In this document: positions 29,451-38,781 of the stretch, in pieces
How positions within the stretch are numbered: position 1 is the stretch's first letter
Layout: every line of letters begins with the position of its first letter
DNA from: Pseudomonas sp. MM223
GTDB taxonomy: Bacteria > Pseudomonadota > Gammaproteobacteria > Pseudomonadales > Pseudomonadaceae
Assembly (NCBI GenBank): GCA_947090765.1
Contig: OX352322.1
Location: 3,827,501 to 3,891,500, forward strand
Length of the DNA: 64,000 nt
Reading direction: 5' to 3'
The notes under the pieces: model-generated
Databases searched by the model: none
What the model was told of the DNA's origin: nothing
What the model saw: only the letters and a program-made list of their open reading frames with translations
Position numbers and translations under genes: made by a program

Positions 29451-30737
29451 ATGAGCCTCGATTCCCGCCTGCCCGCTTTCCGTAACCTGTCCCCCGCCGC
29501 GCGCCTGGATCATATCGGCCAGCTGCTCGGCCTGAACCACGACGACGTCAGCCTGCTGGCCAATGCCGGAGCCCTGCCGATGGACATCGCCAACGGCATG
29601 ATTGAAAACGTCATTGGCACCTTCGAGCTGCCCTTTGCCGTGGCCAGCAACTTCCAGGTCAACGGCCGTGACGTACTGGTGCCGCTGGTGGTGGAAGAAC
29701 CTTCGATCGTCGCCGCGGCTTCGTACATGGCCAAGCTGGCACGCGCCAATGGCGGCTTCATCACCTCCAGCAGCGCCCCGCTGATGCGTGCCCAGGTACA
29801 GATCGTCGGCGTCCAGGACCCGCTCAATGCACGCCTGAGCCTGCTGCGCCGCAAGGACGAAATCATTGAGCTGGCCAACCGCAAGGACCAGTTGCTCAAC
29901 AGCCTTGGTGGCGGCTGCCGCGATATCGAAGTGCACACCTTCGCCGATACCCCACGCGGCCCGATGCTGGTGGCGCACCTGATCGTCGATGTGCGCGATG
30001 CCATGGGCGCCAATACCGTCAACACCATGGCCGAGGCCGTGGCGCCACTGATGGAAGCGATCACTGGCGGCCAGGTACGCCTGCGCATCCTGTCCAACCT
30101 GGCCGACCTGCGCCTGGCCCGGGCCCAGGTGCGCATCACCCCGGAGCAGTTGAAAACGGCTGAGTTCAGCGGCGAAGCAGTGATCGAAGGCATCCTCGAC
30201 GCCTACGCCTTCGCGGCGGTCGACCCCTACCGCGCGGCCACCCACAACAAAGGCATCATGAACGGCATCGACCCGCTGATCGTCGCCACCGGCAACGACT
30301 GGCGAGCCGTGGAGGCCGGCGCCCACGCGTTTGCCTGCCGCAGTGGCCACTATGGTTCGCTGACCACCTGGGAAAAGGACGGTAACGGCCACCTGGTCGG
30401 CACCCTGGAAATGCCGATGCCCGTGGGCCTGGTCGGCGGCGCCACCAAGACGCATCCACTGGCGCAACTGTCGCTGCGCATCCTTGGGGTGAAAACGGCC
30501 CAGGACCTGGCGGAGATTGCCGTGGCCGTGGGCCTGGCGCAAAACCTCGGGGCCATGCGTGCCCTTGCCACCGAAGGCATCCAGCGCGGCCACATGGCCC
30601 TGCATGCACGCAATATCGCCGTGGTGGCGGGCGCCCGGGGCGATGAGGTGGACTGGGTTGCCCGGCAACTGGTAGAAAACCACGATGTGCGTGCCGACCG
30701 CGCCGTAGCGCTGCTGCAACAGAAGCGCGGCGAATGA
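29451..30737 (+). CDS. mvaA: Class II (degradative) HMG-CoA reductase
   Basis: The product of 428 residues, from [15 protein letters not shown] after CGGAG, has the same length as the P. mevalonii enzyme as I recall it and appears nearly identical along the chain. Catalytic residues are visible: Glu83 in VEEPS, the lysine in [10 protein letters not shown], the aspartate in [14 protein letters not shown] and the histidine in HMALHARN. The enzyme oxidises mevalonate with CoA and two NAD+ to HMG-CoA. Its stop overlaps the mvaB start (ATGA). Confidence 0.96.
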   Translation: MSLDSRLPAFRNLSPAARLDHIGQLLGLNHDDVSLLANAGALPMDIANGMIENVIGTFELPFAVASNFQVNGRDVLVPLVVEEPSIVAAASYMAKLARANGGFITSSSAPLMRAQVQIVGVQDPLNARLSLLRRKDEIIELANRKDQLLNSLGGGCRDIEVHTFADTPRGPMLVAHLIVDVRDAMGANTVNTMAEAVAPLMEAITGGQVRLRILSNLADLRLARAQVRITPEQLKTAEFSGEAVIEGILDAYAFAAVDPYRAATHNKGIMNGIDPLIVATGNDWRAVEAGAHAFACRSGHYGSLTTWEKDGNGHLVGTLEMPMPVGLVGGATKTHPLAQLSLRILGVKTAQDLAEIAVAVGLAQNLGAMRALATEGIQRGHMALHARNIAVVAGARGDEVDWVARQLVENHDVRADRAVALLQQKRGE

Positions 30738-31656
30738 CCATGGCCCCGGCGCAGGCAGTAAAGGTGTTTGAGGTCGGCCCGCGTGACGGCTTGCAGAACG
30801 AGCGCCAGCCGTTGTCGGTAGCCACCCGCGTGGGCTTGATCGGCGAACTGGCGGCCACCGGCCTGCAACATATCGAGGCCGGTGCCTTCGTGTCGCCGCG
30901 CTGGGTGCCACAAATGGCCGGCAGCGAGGACGTGCTGCGCCAGCTGCCCAACGACGACAGGGTTCGCTACGCAGCCCTGGTGCCCAACCTGCAAGGCTTC
31001 CAGGCTGCGCAACGGGCCGGTTGCCGCGAGGTGGCGGTGTTCGCCGCCGCCTCCGAGGCGTTCTCGCGCAACAACATCAATTGCTCCATCGAGGAAAGCT
31101 TCGAACGCTTCGCGCCGGTGCTGCAAGCAGCCAGGCAAGCGTCAATCCGAGTACGCGGTTATGTATCCTGCGTGCTCGGTTGCCCGTTCAGCGGTGCAGT
31201 GGCGCCAGAGGCCGTGGCCAAGGTCGCACGGCGCCTTCACGAAATGGGCTGCTACGAGATCAGCCTGGGCGACACCATCGGTGCCGGCCGGCCGGATGCA
31301 ACCGCGCAGCTGTTCGAGTACTGCGCGCAGCACGTGCCGGTGGCAGCGCTGGCCGGCCATTTCCACGACACCTGGGGTATGGCCATCGCCAATGTCCATG
31401 CCGCGCTGGGGCAAGGGGTGCGCACTTTCGACAGCTTCCGGTCGCAGGCCTTGGCGGCTGCCCCTACTCGCCTGGCGCCAGCGGCAACGTGGCCACGGAA
31501 GATGTGTTGTACCTGTTGCACGGCCTGGGCTACAGCACCGGTGTCGACCTGGAGGCCGTGGCACGGGTTGGCGTACACATCAGCGCCCAACTGGGCACCG
31601 CCAACCGCTCCCGCGCCGGCCTCGCCCTGGCGGCAAGGGGCGCCCGCCAGCACTGA
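30734..31656 (+). pseudogene. mvaB: HMG-CoA lyase, frameshifted near three-quarters of its length
   Basis: The first part has [13 protein letters not shown], the metal site start, and [14 protein letters not shown]; the second part, in another frame, has [30 protein letters not shown], which contains the essential cysteine loop. The break is at 31436-31440, where five bases replace the one codon expected in the FDSSVAGLGG motif; removing one T and one G restores it. Intact, it would split HMG-CoA into acetoacetate and acetyl-CoA and complete mevalonate breakdown. A sequence error is as likely as true loss. Confidence 0.88.
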
Positions 31657-31712
31657 TCGCGCCTGTAGCTCCCGAACAAAAACAACAAGCCCGCAAGGGC
31701 AGGAGAAAACCA

Positions 31713-31766
31713 ATGACCCTTGAATGCCGCCTGCACCCCCTCCACCTGGAGGTGGACCATGGCTGA
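31713..31766 (+). CDS. Possible 17-residue leader peptide ahead of the transporter genes
   Basis: AGGAG at 31701-31705 is well spaced from an ATG whose frame reads MTLECRLHPLHLEVDHG and stops inside the next gene start. The ribosome site of the next gene (GGAGGTGG, 31748-31755) lies in a hairpin TCCACC-TGGA-GGTGGA at 31741-31756. Ribosomes on the short frame would open this hairpin, so it may serve translational coupling. No peptide evidence exists; this is an inference from layout. Confidence 0.45.
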   Translation: MTLECRLHPLHLEVDHG

Positions 31767-32211
31767 CGACAACCTGTATGAAGTCTGGGGCGACACCGTG
31801 GACAGCCGCCACCTGCTCGCCGCCATCGCCATCGGCGCCGCCTGCAGCCTGGGCATCTTCTTCCTCGCCGAACATCTGCTGACCGGCTGGGTGGCGTCCA
31901 GCCAGATGGCGCGCGCCTACGCCATGTTGCTGGGCATTCTCGGCTCACTGCTGGGCGGCGGGGTCAGCGCCTGCCTGTTCAAGCCCAAGCGCCATGTGGT
32001 CGAGCACGTCGCCGACCCCGCCTGGCGCCAGCAGGTGATCGAAGAGCTGCGCAGCGAGTACGGCGGTATCGGCCAGCTCGGCGACCTGCCGCAAGAGGTA
32101 CGCAACGAGCTGCGTGAACTGGGCCTGGATCGCCTGTTCGATGAAGCCGAGCCCGCCAGCACAGCCGCGGCCTGCACAAGCACCGCCACCCTGAAGCGAG
32201 GTACCGCCTGA
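31759..32211 (+). CDS. Small membrane partner of the TctA-like permease
   Basis: The 150-residue protein from MADDNLYEVWGDT has two membrane segments (about residues 17-39 and 52-76) and a charged cytoplasmic tail. It occupies the TctB place before the TctA-like gene, but a standard TctB has about four spans, so it is not a clear member. Its stop and the ATG of the next gene overlap (TGATG). It probably forms the uptake system for mevalonate with that permease. Confidence 0.7.
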   Translation: MADDNLYEVWGDTVDSRHLLAAIAIGAACSLGIFFLAEHLLTGWVASSQMARAYAMLLGILGSLLGGGVSACLFKPKRHVVEHVADPAWRQQVIEELRSEYGGIGQLGDLPQEVRNELRELGLDRLFDEAEPASTAAACTSTATLKRGTA

Positions 32212-33593
32212 TGGACGCCCTGTTCGACCAGGTTCTGATAGCCGTGCTGATGGGCGTGATCGGTGCCGTGGTGTTTTCTGCCATTGGCCTGATCTCCGGC
32301 AGCGACGAAACCACCACCCTGGCGCCGCTGACCTTGCTGGTGGTACTGCTGGGCGTGCCCGCTGCCGGGGTGTTCACCTTCTTCCTTGCCGGGGCGGTGG
32401 CCAAGCACATGACCCACGCGGTACCCACGGCGTTGCTCGGCATCCCCGGCGACACCATGGCCACCCCACTGATGCGCGAGGCGAACTTTCTGCGCAACCT
32501 TGGCGTGCCGCACATTGCCCTGCGCAAGATGATCTCCGGCGCGGTGATCGCCGCCCTGGTGGCCGTCCCGCTGGCGGTACTGTTCGCCGTGCTGCTGGCG
32601 CCCTTCGGCGATGCGATCAAGCAGGCGGCGCCCTGGGTGTTCCTCGCCGCCGCCACCACCATTGCTTACTTCTCGGCCGGCCGCTGGGCCTCGGTGCTGG
32701 CGCTGCTGCCCTTCGTGCTGGTGATCATCGCCTTGCAGACCCTCACCGGCCAGCACGGCGTCAAACTCAGCGTCAGCTACTTCCTGGGCATCGCCATCGG
32801 CCCGCTGATCGCCGCCCTGTTCGCCATGCTCGCCCCCGCAGAGCGGGCGCGGATGAAGCGCAGCCAGCCACGCACCTTTGCCTTGTCGCCAGACGTCAAG
32901 GGCTGGGGTGGCTGGTTCCCCAACCCGCTGAAGGTGCTGGACCGCCGCCAGGCCAGCTGGACCTTGGCCACCGCCACGGTGTCCAGTGCCACCTTCGTGT
33001 TCAGCCCGGTGGCGATGACGGTGATCCTTGGTGAGGTGGTGGGCTCGCGCATCAAGCACGCCTATCACCGCCTGACCACGGTCATCAGCGTGCGCAATGG
33101 TGTTACCGAATCCACCTACATTGCCGAGGCGCTGATCCCGCTGATCGCCTTTGGCCTGCCGCTTAGCCCGGTAGCCGCCGGGCCGGCCGCACCGCTGTTC
33201 AACGCCCCGCCACGCTTCACCGTGGACAGCGCCAGTGGCCAGGTGAACAACCTGCACAACCTGCTCAGCGCAAGCGAGTTCCTTGCCTACGGCATGCTGG
33301 CGGTGGTGATCGCCATCCTGATCGCCTACCCCTTCTCGATGAACTTCGCCCACCGCGCCGCTTCGTTCGTTTCCCGGCGCATCAGCCACGAAGCGGTTAT
33401 CGCCACCTTCGTCGGCCTGATCCTGGTGATCGGCCTGTGGGAAGGCGGCCTGCTGGGCCTGCTGGTGATCCTCACGGTCGGCCTGCTGGGTGGCTTCCTG
33501 TACCGCTTTATCGGCTTCAACATCGGCGTGCAATTCATGGGCTACTACACCGCCGTGCTCAGCGTGCCGGCCATCGTCGCCCTGTTCGGCTGA
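32211..33593 (+). CDS. TctA-like permease, probable mevalonate transporter
   Basis: The 460-residue protein has about ten to twelve hydrophobic segments, including the conserved TctA-type phrase LLGIPGDTMATPLM near residue 75. TctA is the large membrane part of tripartite tricarboxylate transporters. No TctC-type periplasmic binding protein is encoded nearby. Since it sits between mvaAB and an OprD porin, mevalonate or a related hydroxy acid is the likely substrate. That assignment is contextual. Confidence 0.75.
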   Translation: MDALFDQVLIAVLMGVIGAVVFSAIGLISGSDETTTLAPLTLLVVLLGVPAAGVFTFFLAGAVAKHMTHAVPTALLGIPGDTMATPLMREANFLRNLGVPHIALRKMISGAVIAALVAVPLAVLFAVLLAPFGDAIKQAAPWVFLAAATTIAYFSAGRWASVLALLPFVLVIIALQTLTGQHGVKLSVSYFLGIAIGPLIAALFAMLAPAERARMKRSQPRTFALSPDVKGWGGWFPNPLKVLDRRQASWTLATATVSSATFVFSPVAMTVILGEVVGSRIKHAYHRLTTVISVRNGVTESTYIAEALIPLIAFGLPLSPVAAGPAAPLFNAPPRFTVDSASGQVNNLHNLLSASEFLAYGMLAVVIAILIAYPFSMNFAHRAASFVSRRISHEAVIATFVGLILVIGLWEGGLLGLLVILTVGLLGGFLYRFIGFNIGVQFMGYYTAVLSVPAIVALFG

Positions 33594-33613
33594 ACTGACC
33601 CTCCCCTGCTCTG

Positions 33614-33638
33614 CCACGCAGCCACTGCGGCTGCGTGG
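33614..33638 (+). terminator. Hairpin between the permease and oprD genes
   Basis: A perfect 10-base stem CCACGCAGCC / GGCTGCGTGG with loop ACTGC, followed by TTTCACTC. It may be a partial terminator that lowers oprD expression within the operon. Confidence 0.5.
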
Positions 33639-33670
33639 TTTCACTCGCCTGCAAGAAAGGAACAACAACA

Positions 33671-34921
33671 ATGAATATCCTTTGCCCCCCTTGCCGCATG
33701 ACGGCGGCTTGCGCTTGCCTGCTGCTTGGCGCCGGCAGCGCCCTGGCCGAAGGCTTCAGCGAAGACGCCAAGGTTGGCTTGACCCTGCGCAACTTCTACA
33801 TCAACCGCAATTTCGTCGACCCGGCCTACCCCCAGGGCAAGGCCGAAGAGTGGACGCAAAGCGTTATCCTCGACGCCCGCTCCGGCTTTACCCAGGGCGT
33901 GGTCGGCTTTGGCGTGGATGTGCTGGGGCTGTACTCGGTCAAGCTCGACGGTGGCCGCGGCACTGCCGGTACCCAGTTGCTGCCGGTGCACGACGATGGC
34001 CGCCCGGCGGACGACTTCGGCCGCCTGGGTGTGGCACTCAAGGCACGCGTTTCAGCCACAGAGCTGAAGGTTGGCGAGTGGTCACCGATGCTGCCGGTGC
34101 TGCGTTCGGACGACGGCCGCTCGCTGCCCCAGACCTTCCAGGGTGCCCAGCTCACCGCCCGCGAAATCGACAACCTGACCCTCTACGGCGCGCGCTTTCG
34201 TGGCAACAGCCCGCGCAACGACGCCAGCATGGAAGACCTGTTCATGTCTGGCCGGCCCACCGCTACCTCGGACCGCCTGGACATCCTCGGCGCCGAATAC
34301 CTGTTCAACGACAAGGCCACCCAGCTGGCAATCTGGCATTCGGACCTGCAAGACATCTACCGCCAGCAGTACTACAACCTGATCCACAGCCAGGCCGTGG
34401 GCAACTGGACCCTGGGGGCCAACCTCGGCTACTTCGTCGGCAACGACAGTGGCCGCTCGCTGGCGGGTGCCATGGACAACCGCACCACCTCGCTGCTGCT
34501 CTCGGCCCGTACCGGCGGCCATACCTTTTACCTCGGGCTGCAACGGGTCAGTGGCGACACCGGCTGGATGCGGGTCAACGGCACTGCCGGTACCAGCCTG
34601 GCCAACGACAGCTACAACTCCAGCTACGACAACGCCCATGAGCGCTCCTGGCAGCTGCGCTACGACCACAACTTCGCGGTTGACGGCCTGCCCGGCCTGC
34701 AATTCATGACCCGTTACATCAGCGGCGACAACGTGCATGTCGGCAGCGTGCGCGATGGCAAGGAATGGGGCCGCGAAACCGAGCTGGCCTACACAATCCA
34801 GAGCGGTACCTTGCGTGACCTGACTGTGAGGTGGCGTAGTTCAACCTTGCGCCGGGACTTCAGCAGTAATGAATTCGATGAGCACCGAGTGATCGTGAGC
34901 TATCCGTTTTCGATCTTGTAA
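33671..34921 (+). CDS. OprD-family substrate-specific outer membrane porin
   Basis: The 416-residue product has a signal peptide ending ALA-EGF near residue 27 and the OprD start AEGFSEDAKVGLTLRNFYINRNF. Strand-like sequence continues to the end, which reads HRVIVSYPFSIL. OprD porins admit specific small acids and basic amino acids. Position at the end of the mevalonate operon suggests mevalonate entry. Confidence 0.9.
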   Translation: MNILCPPCRMTAACACLLLGAGSALAEGFSEDAKVGLTLRNFYINRNFVDPAYPQGKAEEWTQSVILDARSGFTQGVVGFGVDVLGLYSVKLDGGRGTAGTQLLPVHDDGRPADDFGRLGVALKARVSATELKVGEWSPMLPVLRSDDGRSLPQTFQGAQLTAREIDNLTLYGARFRGNSPRNDASMEDLFMSGRPTATSDRLDILGAEYLFNDKATQLAIWHSDLQDIYRQQYYNLIHSQAVGNWTLGANLGYFVGNDSGRSLAGAMDNRTTSLLLSARTGGHTFYLGLQRVSGDTGWMRVNGTAGTSLANDSYNSSYDNAHERSWQLRYDHNFAVDGLPGLQFMTRYISGDNVHVGSVRDGKEWGRETELAYTIQSGTLRDLTVRWRSSTLRRDFSSNEFDEHRVIVSYPFSIL

Positions 34922-34934
34922 ATACGCCGGATAT

Positions 34935-35159
34935 TCAGCGACGCAGTAAAGCGACGTTCTGATCAATGCGTCCCTGAACCGTGCGCAAGGTATCGCTCGT
35001 AATGGCGCCTGGGTACAGCTGGCCGGCAACGCTTGCAAACTGATTGGCCACATCACAAATGCGGTCGATCATTTTGCTGGCAACGTCCCAGGGCACTTCG
35101 GCCTCTTCCGCAAGCCGGAGCACTTGCGTGCGGGAAATGGCCAGCGCTTCCCCCATCAC
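34935..35159 (-). pseudogene. Remnant of a HipA-like kinase toxin (C-terminal end only)
   Basis: The 74-residue frame MMGEALAISRTQVLRLAEEA... resembles the last part of HipA-type serine kinases. The kinase core and a HipB partner are absent, and the adjacent upstream sequence already belongs to the osmC-like gene. It is most likely a decayed fragment. The match is from memory of the family and is moderate. Confidence 0.5.
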
Positions 35160-35188
35160 TCAAGCGATCATCCACTCATGGCGTAGCC

Positions 35189-35596
35189 TCATTCAACCAG
35201 CTTGCTGGCAATGACTACTTCGCCGCTCAACACCTTGTGAATGGGGCAGGCGTTGGCAACCTCCAGCAATCGCGCACGTTGCTCGTCGCTTAGCGCCCCA
35301 CGCAGGCGAATTTCGCGTGCAATCTGAATCCTCGGTTCACGGCCCAATTGCTCCTGCTCGATAGTAATGTCCACATCGATGGCTTCCAGTGGCATTTCCT
35401 TGCGCTGTGCGTACATGGCAACCGTGATAGACGTACAGGCTCCAAGGGATGAGAGCAACAGTTCATGAGGCGACGGCCCGACATCCTTGCCACCTGCCTG
35501 TACGGCGACGTCACTGGCCCACTGATGCAGGCCATTGGTGATATTCACCTGGTAAGCCACGCCTGCGAATGACGCGCGGATTGCTCGCTCTGTCAT
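35189..35596 (-). CDS. OsmC-family peroxide-reducing protein
   Basis: The start at MTERAIRASFAGVAYQ gives 135 residues. It has the glycine-containing GPSPHELLLSSLGACTSITVAMYA segment with the first active cysteine and the second in VANACPIHKVLSG. OsmC proteins reduce organic hydroperoxides through this cysteine pair. It is a single gene; no specific substrate is indicated. Confidence 0.9.
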   Translation of the reverse strand: MTERAIRASFAGVAYQVNITNGLHQWASDVAVQAGGKDVGPSPHELLLSSLGACTSITVAMYAQRKEMPLEAIDVDITIEQEQLGREPRIQIAREIRLRGALSDEQRARLLEVANACPIHKVLSGEVVIASKLVE

Positions 35597-35787
35597 GGAA
35601 ACTCCTGATGGTCGTTTGTCCTGAAACAGCCCTGTTGCCTGGGCTGCGAGGGTTGAATGATAGAAGCACCTGACAGTTGGCAGTAGACGACGGATTTGCA
35701 CCACAGCGTTCTGTGTGGTGAACGCGGGCACTCGGTGATACCTGCGGCACCCGGTGCCAGTCGATTAGCGAGTAGGGCCGCCTTGCG

Positions 35788-35879
35788 GCCCATCGCCGGC
35801 AAGCCGGGCTCCCACAGGTACAGCGCCAAGCCTGAGCATTGCACTATACCTGTGGGAGCCTGGCTTGCCGGCGATGGGC
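35788..35879. repeat. REP-type inverted repeat pair, second class
   Basis: Arms GCCCATCGCCGGCAAGCC and its complement face each other across about 26 bases, between osmC-like and the reductase gene. The arm sequence differs from the GTAGGAGC class but is shared with 43128-43375. Confidence 0.85.
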
Positions 35880-35928
35880 TGCGCAGCAGCCCCAAATGGG
35901 TGGCTTATTACAGCGCCCCCCGATTGCA

Positions 35929-36882
35929 TCAAAGGTGCAACGTCAGCGTAGGCGTGTGTGCCCGCGACACACACAGCATCATCACATCGCCTCGTGCCCG
36001 CTCGCTTTCGCTGAGCAGCATGTCACGGTGGTCCGGCACGCCATCCAGCACCCGCGTTTCGCACATGCCGCACACCCCTTGCTCACAAGACGACGCCACC
36101 GTATGCCCGGCAGCGCGCAGGGCGGCCATGATGGTACAGCCGGGCTCAACCAGTACCTCGCCACCGCTACGCGCCAGGATCACTTTCAGTGTGCCCTCCC
36201 CCGTGGCGGCGGGTGGCGGCGCAGCCGGGGCAAAGCGCTCAAGGTGCAGCCGGCCTTGCAACCCGGCAGCGGCAAAGCGCGTGCTCAAGGCATCGAGCAG
36301 CGCCGCTGGCCCGCAGCTGTAGACCTGCTGCCCGGCCTGCGCGGCAGCAACCACGGCGTCCAGGTCCAGCAAGCCAACCTCGTCGGCCGGCAAAATCTCA
36401 ACCCGCCCCCCGCCCAGCGCACGCAGTTCGTCAATGAACGCCATCGAGCGCCGCGAGCGGCCGCCGTACAGCAGTTGCCACTGGGCCCCTGCACGTTCGG
36501 CGGCACGCGCCATGGCCAGGATCGGGGTAATGCCGATGCCACCGGCGACAAACAGGTACGGCCCCTCACCCAACGGGAAAGCATTGCGCGGCCCCCGGAT
36601 GGCCAGCCGCTGGCCGAGGCGCAAGGCGCCATGTACCTCCCGCGAACCGCCACGGCCGCGCTCTTCCAGCAACACCGCAATGCGCAGGCGGCGGCAATCG
36701 TCAGGGGCGCCGCACAACGAGTACTGGCGCACCAGGCCCGAGGGCAGCAACAGGTCAACATGTGCCCCGGCGCTCCAGGCTGGCAGCGGCTGATCTGCCG
36801 TCACCTCCAGGGAGATCACCCCGTCGGCTTCCAGCCGCAGACAGCTGACGATGACCTCGAAGCAATCGCCTGCGCCGCTCAC
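35929..36882 (-). CDS. Vanillate demethylase-type reductase (FMN/NAD plus 2Fe-2S ferredoxin)
   Basis: A GTG start overlaps the oxygenase stop (GTGA), giving 317 residues. The order is FAD/FMN-binding barrel (RQYSLCG), NAD-binding part (GGIGITPILAMARAAE) and C-terminal plant-type ferredoxin with CEQGVCGMCETRVL and a later cysteine. This is the phthalate dioxygenase reductase / VanB layout. It would feed electrons from NADH to the Rieske oxygenase encoded just upstream. Confidence 0.92.
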   Translation of the reverse strand: MSGAGDCFEVIVSCLRLEADGVISLEVTADQPLPAWSAGAHVDLLLPSGLVRQYSLCGAPDDCRRLRIAVLLEERGRGGSREVHGALRLGQRLAIRGPRNAFPLGEGPYLFVAGGIGITPILAMARAAERAGAQWQLLYGGRSRRSMAFIDELRALGGGRVEILPADEVGLLDLDAVVAAAQAGQQVYSCGPAALLDALSTRFAAAGLQGRLHLERFAPAAPPPAATGEGTLKVILARSGGEVLVEPGCTIMAALRAAGHTVASSCEQGVCGMCETRVLDGVPDHRDMLLSESERARGDVMMLCVSRAHTPTLTLHL

Positions 36883-37910
36883 GACGACACCCGCTGGCTG
36901 TCCACCAACCGCACCGGCTGGGCCTGGCCGCGCTCGATGAACTCGCGGAACGCACGGCGGTAGTTGAGCGTGTACAGGTCGGCGGGCACCGAGTGCTCCA
37001 CGGCCTTGGCGTCCCAGTCGATCTCTGCCGGGGTGATGGTGGCGGCCACCGGCAAGTCTTCCAGGTACAGCAGTTCTTCGACCCGCAGGCACTCCTGCAG
37101 GTCGCCGCCCGTGTAGTTGCGGTCGTTGGCCACGCCCCAGAAAATCTTCACGTGCTCGTAGGATTCCGGGCACGGGAACCCGGCCACCACTCGCTTGCCC
37201 AGGCGTTCGTAGTCATAGGTGATGGCCACCAGCCCCGGGGCGACAATGTGGTAGTTCATCATGCAGTCGCCGTCGTTGGCCCACTCGCCTTCACAGGCCT
37301 GCAACGGGCGATCCATCCAGATGTCCAGCCCTTCACGGCGCACGTTCAACGGTTCTACCACCGGGTTGACATGGCCCATCATGCCGCGGTGGATATAGGC
37401 AAAATGCGCCACATCGCCAAAATTCTCGATGGCCACGGCGACGCCGGTTGGCGAGTCCAGCGGAGTAGCTGCGGCCCACTCCAGGTCCAACTCACGCCAT
37501 TCAGCCAGGTCGTAAAGGTCGAACAGCGGCGCCTCCAACGCGGTCCACACATGCCCGTAGCGCTCCTGACAGGCATAGGTGTGCACCGCCGCGCCCTGGG
37601 GAATGCGGCACTGGTCCTCCAGCGACGGAATATGGCTGCACTGGCCGCTATGCCCGCTGTACTGCCAGCCATGGTACGGGCAGGCGATGTTCTCACCGTG
37701 CACCTCACCCAGCGACAGGTCGGCGCCACGGTGCGGGCAACGCGCGGCCTGCACCACTGCCTTGCCGGAGGCGGTGCGGTATACCACCAGTTTTTCGCCC
37801 AGCAGGGTGGCCGACTGCGGCGTGGCCAGGTCGCACGAACGGGCGACCGGGAACCATTGGCGGCGCATGGCCTGTTCGGCACGCTGGCGTTGGGTCAGTT
37901 GAAGGGTCAT
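36879..37910 (-). CDS. Rieske non-heme iron oxygenase, VanA-like
   Basis: The 343-residue alpha subunit has the Rieske motif CPHRGADLSLGEVHGENIACPYHGW (C-x-H and C-x2-H) near residue 60 and the iron site ENFGDVAHFAYIHRG near residue 165. The size fits the small VanA/dicamba demethylase type rather than ring dioxygenases with beta subunits. Such enzymes often remove O- or N-methyl groups. The neighbours (SDR, VOC, C45, deacetylase, APC permease) do not match the vanillate pathway, so the substrate is open. Confidence 0.9.
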   Translation of the reverse strand: MTLQLTQRQRAEQAMRRQWFPVARSCDLATPQSATLLGEKLVVYRTASGKAVVQAARCPHRGADLSLGEVHGENIACPYHGWQYSGHSGQCSHIPSLEDQCRIPQGAAVHTYACQERYGHVWTALEAPLFDLYDLAEWRELDLEWAAATPLDSPTGVAVAIENFGDVAHFAYIHRGMMGHVNPVVEPLNVRREGLDIWMDRPLQACEGEWANDGDCMMNYHIVAPGLVAITYDYERLGKRVVAGFPCPESYEHVKIFWGVANDRNYTGGDLQECLRVEELLYLEDLPVAATITPAEIDWDAKAVEHSVPADLYTLNYRRAFREFIERGQAQPVRLVDSQRVSS

Positions 37911-37938
37911 GGCGTTCTCCTCAAATTTTCTTGTTATG

Positions 37939-38760
37939 TCAGATGCCGACCAGCAGCGCCCCGCCGTTCACGGGGATGGCCTGGCCGGTGATGAAGGCGG
38001 CCTCGTCACTGGCCAGGAAGGCCACCACGGCGGCGATTTCTTCGGGGTGCACCAGGCGCCCCAACGGGATGGCGGCCTGCTCGGCGGCGATGTACTGCTC
38101 GGGGACCATGCGCGTCAGGATTGCGCCAGGGGTAATGGCATTGACCAGGATGCCCTCGCCGACAAACTCCTTGGCCAGCGTTTTCATCAGGCCCAGCTGC
38201 CCGGCCTTGCTGACCATGTAGCCGTAGGAATGGCCATCCGGCACCTGGCCCCATTGGGAGTTGATGAAGATCACCCGTGGCGCGCTACTTGCCCGCAGGT
38301 GCCCAAGCGCGGCTCGGGTGAGGTAAAGCGGTGCTTGCACGTTGATGGCCAGTAGCCGGTCGAAATTGGCATCGTCGGTGCCTTCAAGGCCGGTCATGGA
38401 GTAGATGAGCCCGGCGTTGTGCACCAGGATGTCGAGCCCGCCGAGCGCTTCGGCCACCTGCGCCACCAGCCGCTCGCCCGCTGCGCGGTCAGTGATGTCG
38501 CAGGCAAAGGGCAATGCCCGGCCGCCGGCTGCCTCGATCTCGGCGGCCGTTTCGCGGGCCACCTCGGCATCGATGTCGACCACCGCCACGGCAGCGCCGC
38601 GGGCAGCCAACAGGCGGGCGTGGGCACGCCCGGCACCGCGCCCGGCACCGGTAATCAGCGCTACCCGGCCGTCAAGGCTGCGCGCCTGGGGTGAAAGGTC
38701 GAGGACACGCTGTGGCACTTGCCGGGTTGCTGCTTGAGTCTGGCTGGAAGGCATGTTCAA
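37939..38760 (-). CDS. Short-chain dehydrogenase/reductase
   Basis: The 273-residue protein has a classical SDR core after a 30-residue N-terminal extension: TGAGRGAGRAH for NAD(P), DI for the acidic NAD selector, HNAG, the serine in INSQWG and Tyr-x3-Lys in YMVSK. The aspartate after the second strand favours NAD(H). It starts 28 bases upstream of the oxygenase gene in the same operon and probably oxidises an alcohol or dihydrodiol intermediate. Confidence 0.88.
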   Translation of the reverse strand: MNMPSSQTQAATRQVPQRVLDLSPQARSLDGRVALITGAGRGAGRAHARLLAARGAAVAVVDIDAEVARETAAEIEAAGGRALPFACDITDRAAGERLVAQVAEALGGLDILVHNAGLIYSMTGLEGTDDANFDRLLAINVQAPLYLTRAALGHLRASSAPRVIFINSQWGQVPDGHSYGYMVSKAGQLGLMKTLAKEFVGEGILVNAITPGAILTRMVPEQYIAAEQAAIPLGRLVHPEEIAAVVAFLASDEAAFITGQAIPVNGGALLVGI

Positions 38761-38781
38761 TACTCGTTGGCTGGCGGTGGT

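Noticed and set aside
31759..32211. Standard TctB subunit
   Set aside because: Only two membrane segments are visible, whereas TctB usually has about four; kept as a partner protein by position only.
35929..37910. Vanillate O-demethylase genes vanA and vanB
   Set aside because: The oxygenase and reductase are of that type, but no vanillate genes are near and the operon partners point elsewhere, so gene symbols were withheld.
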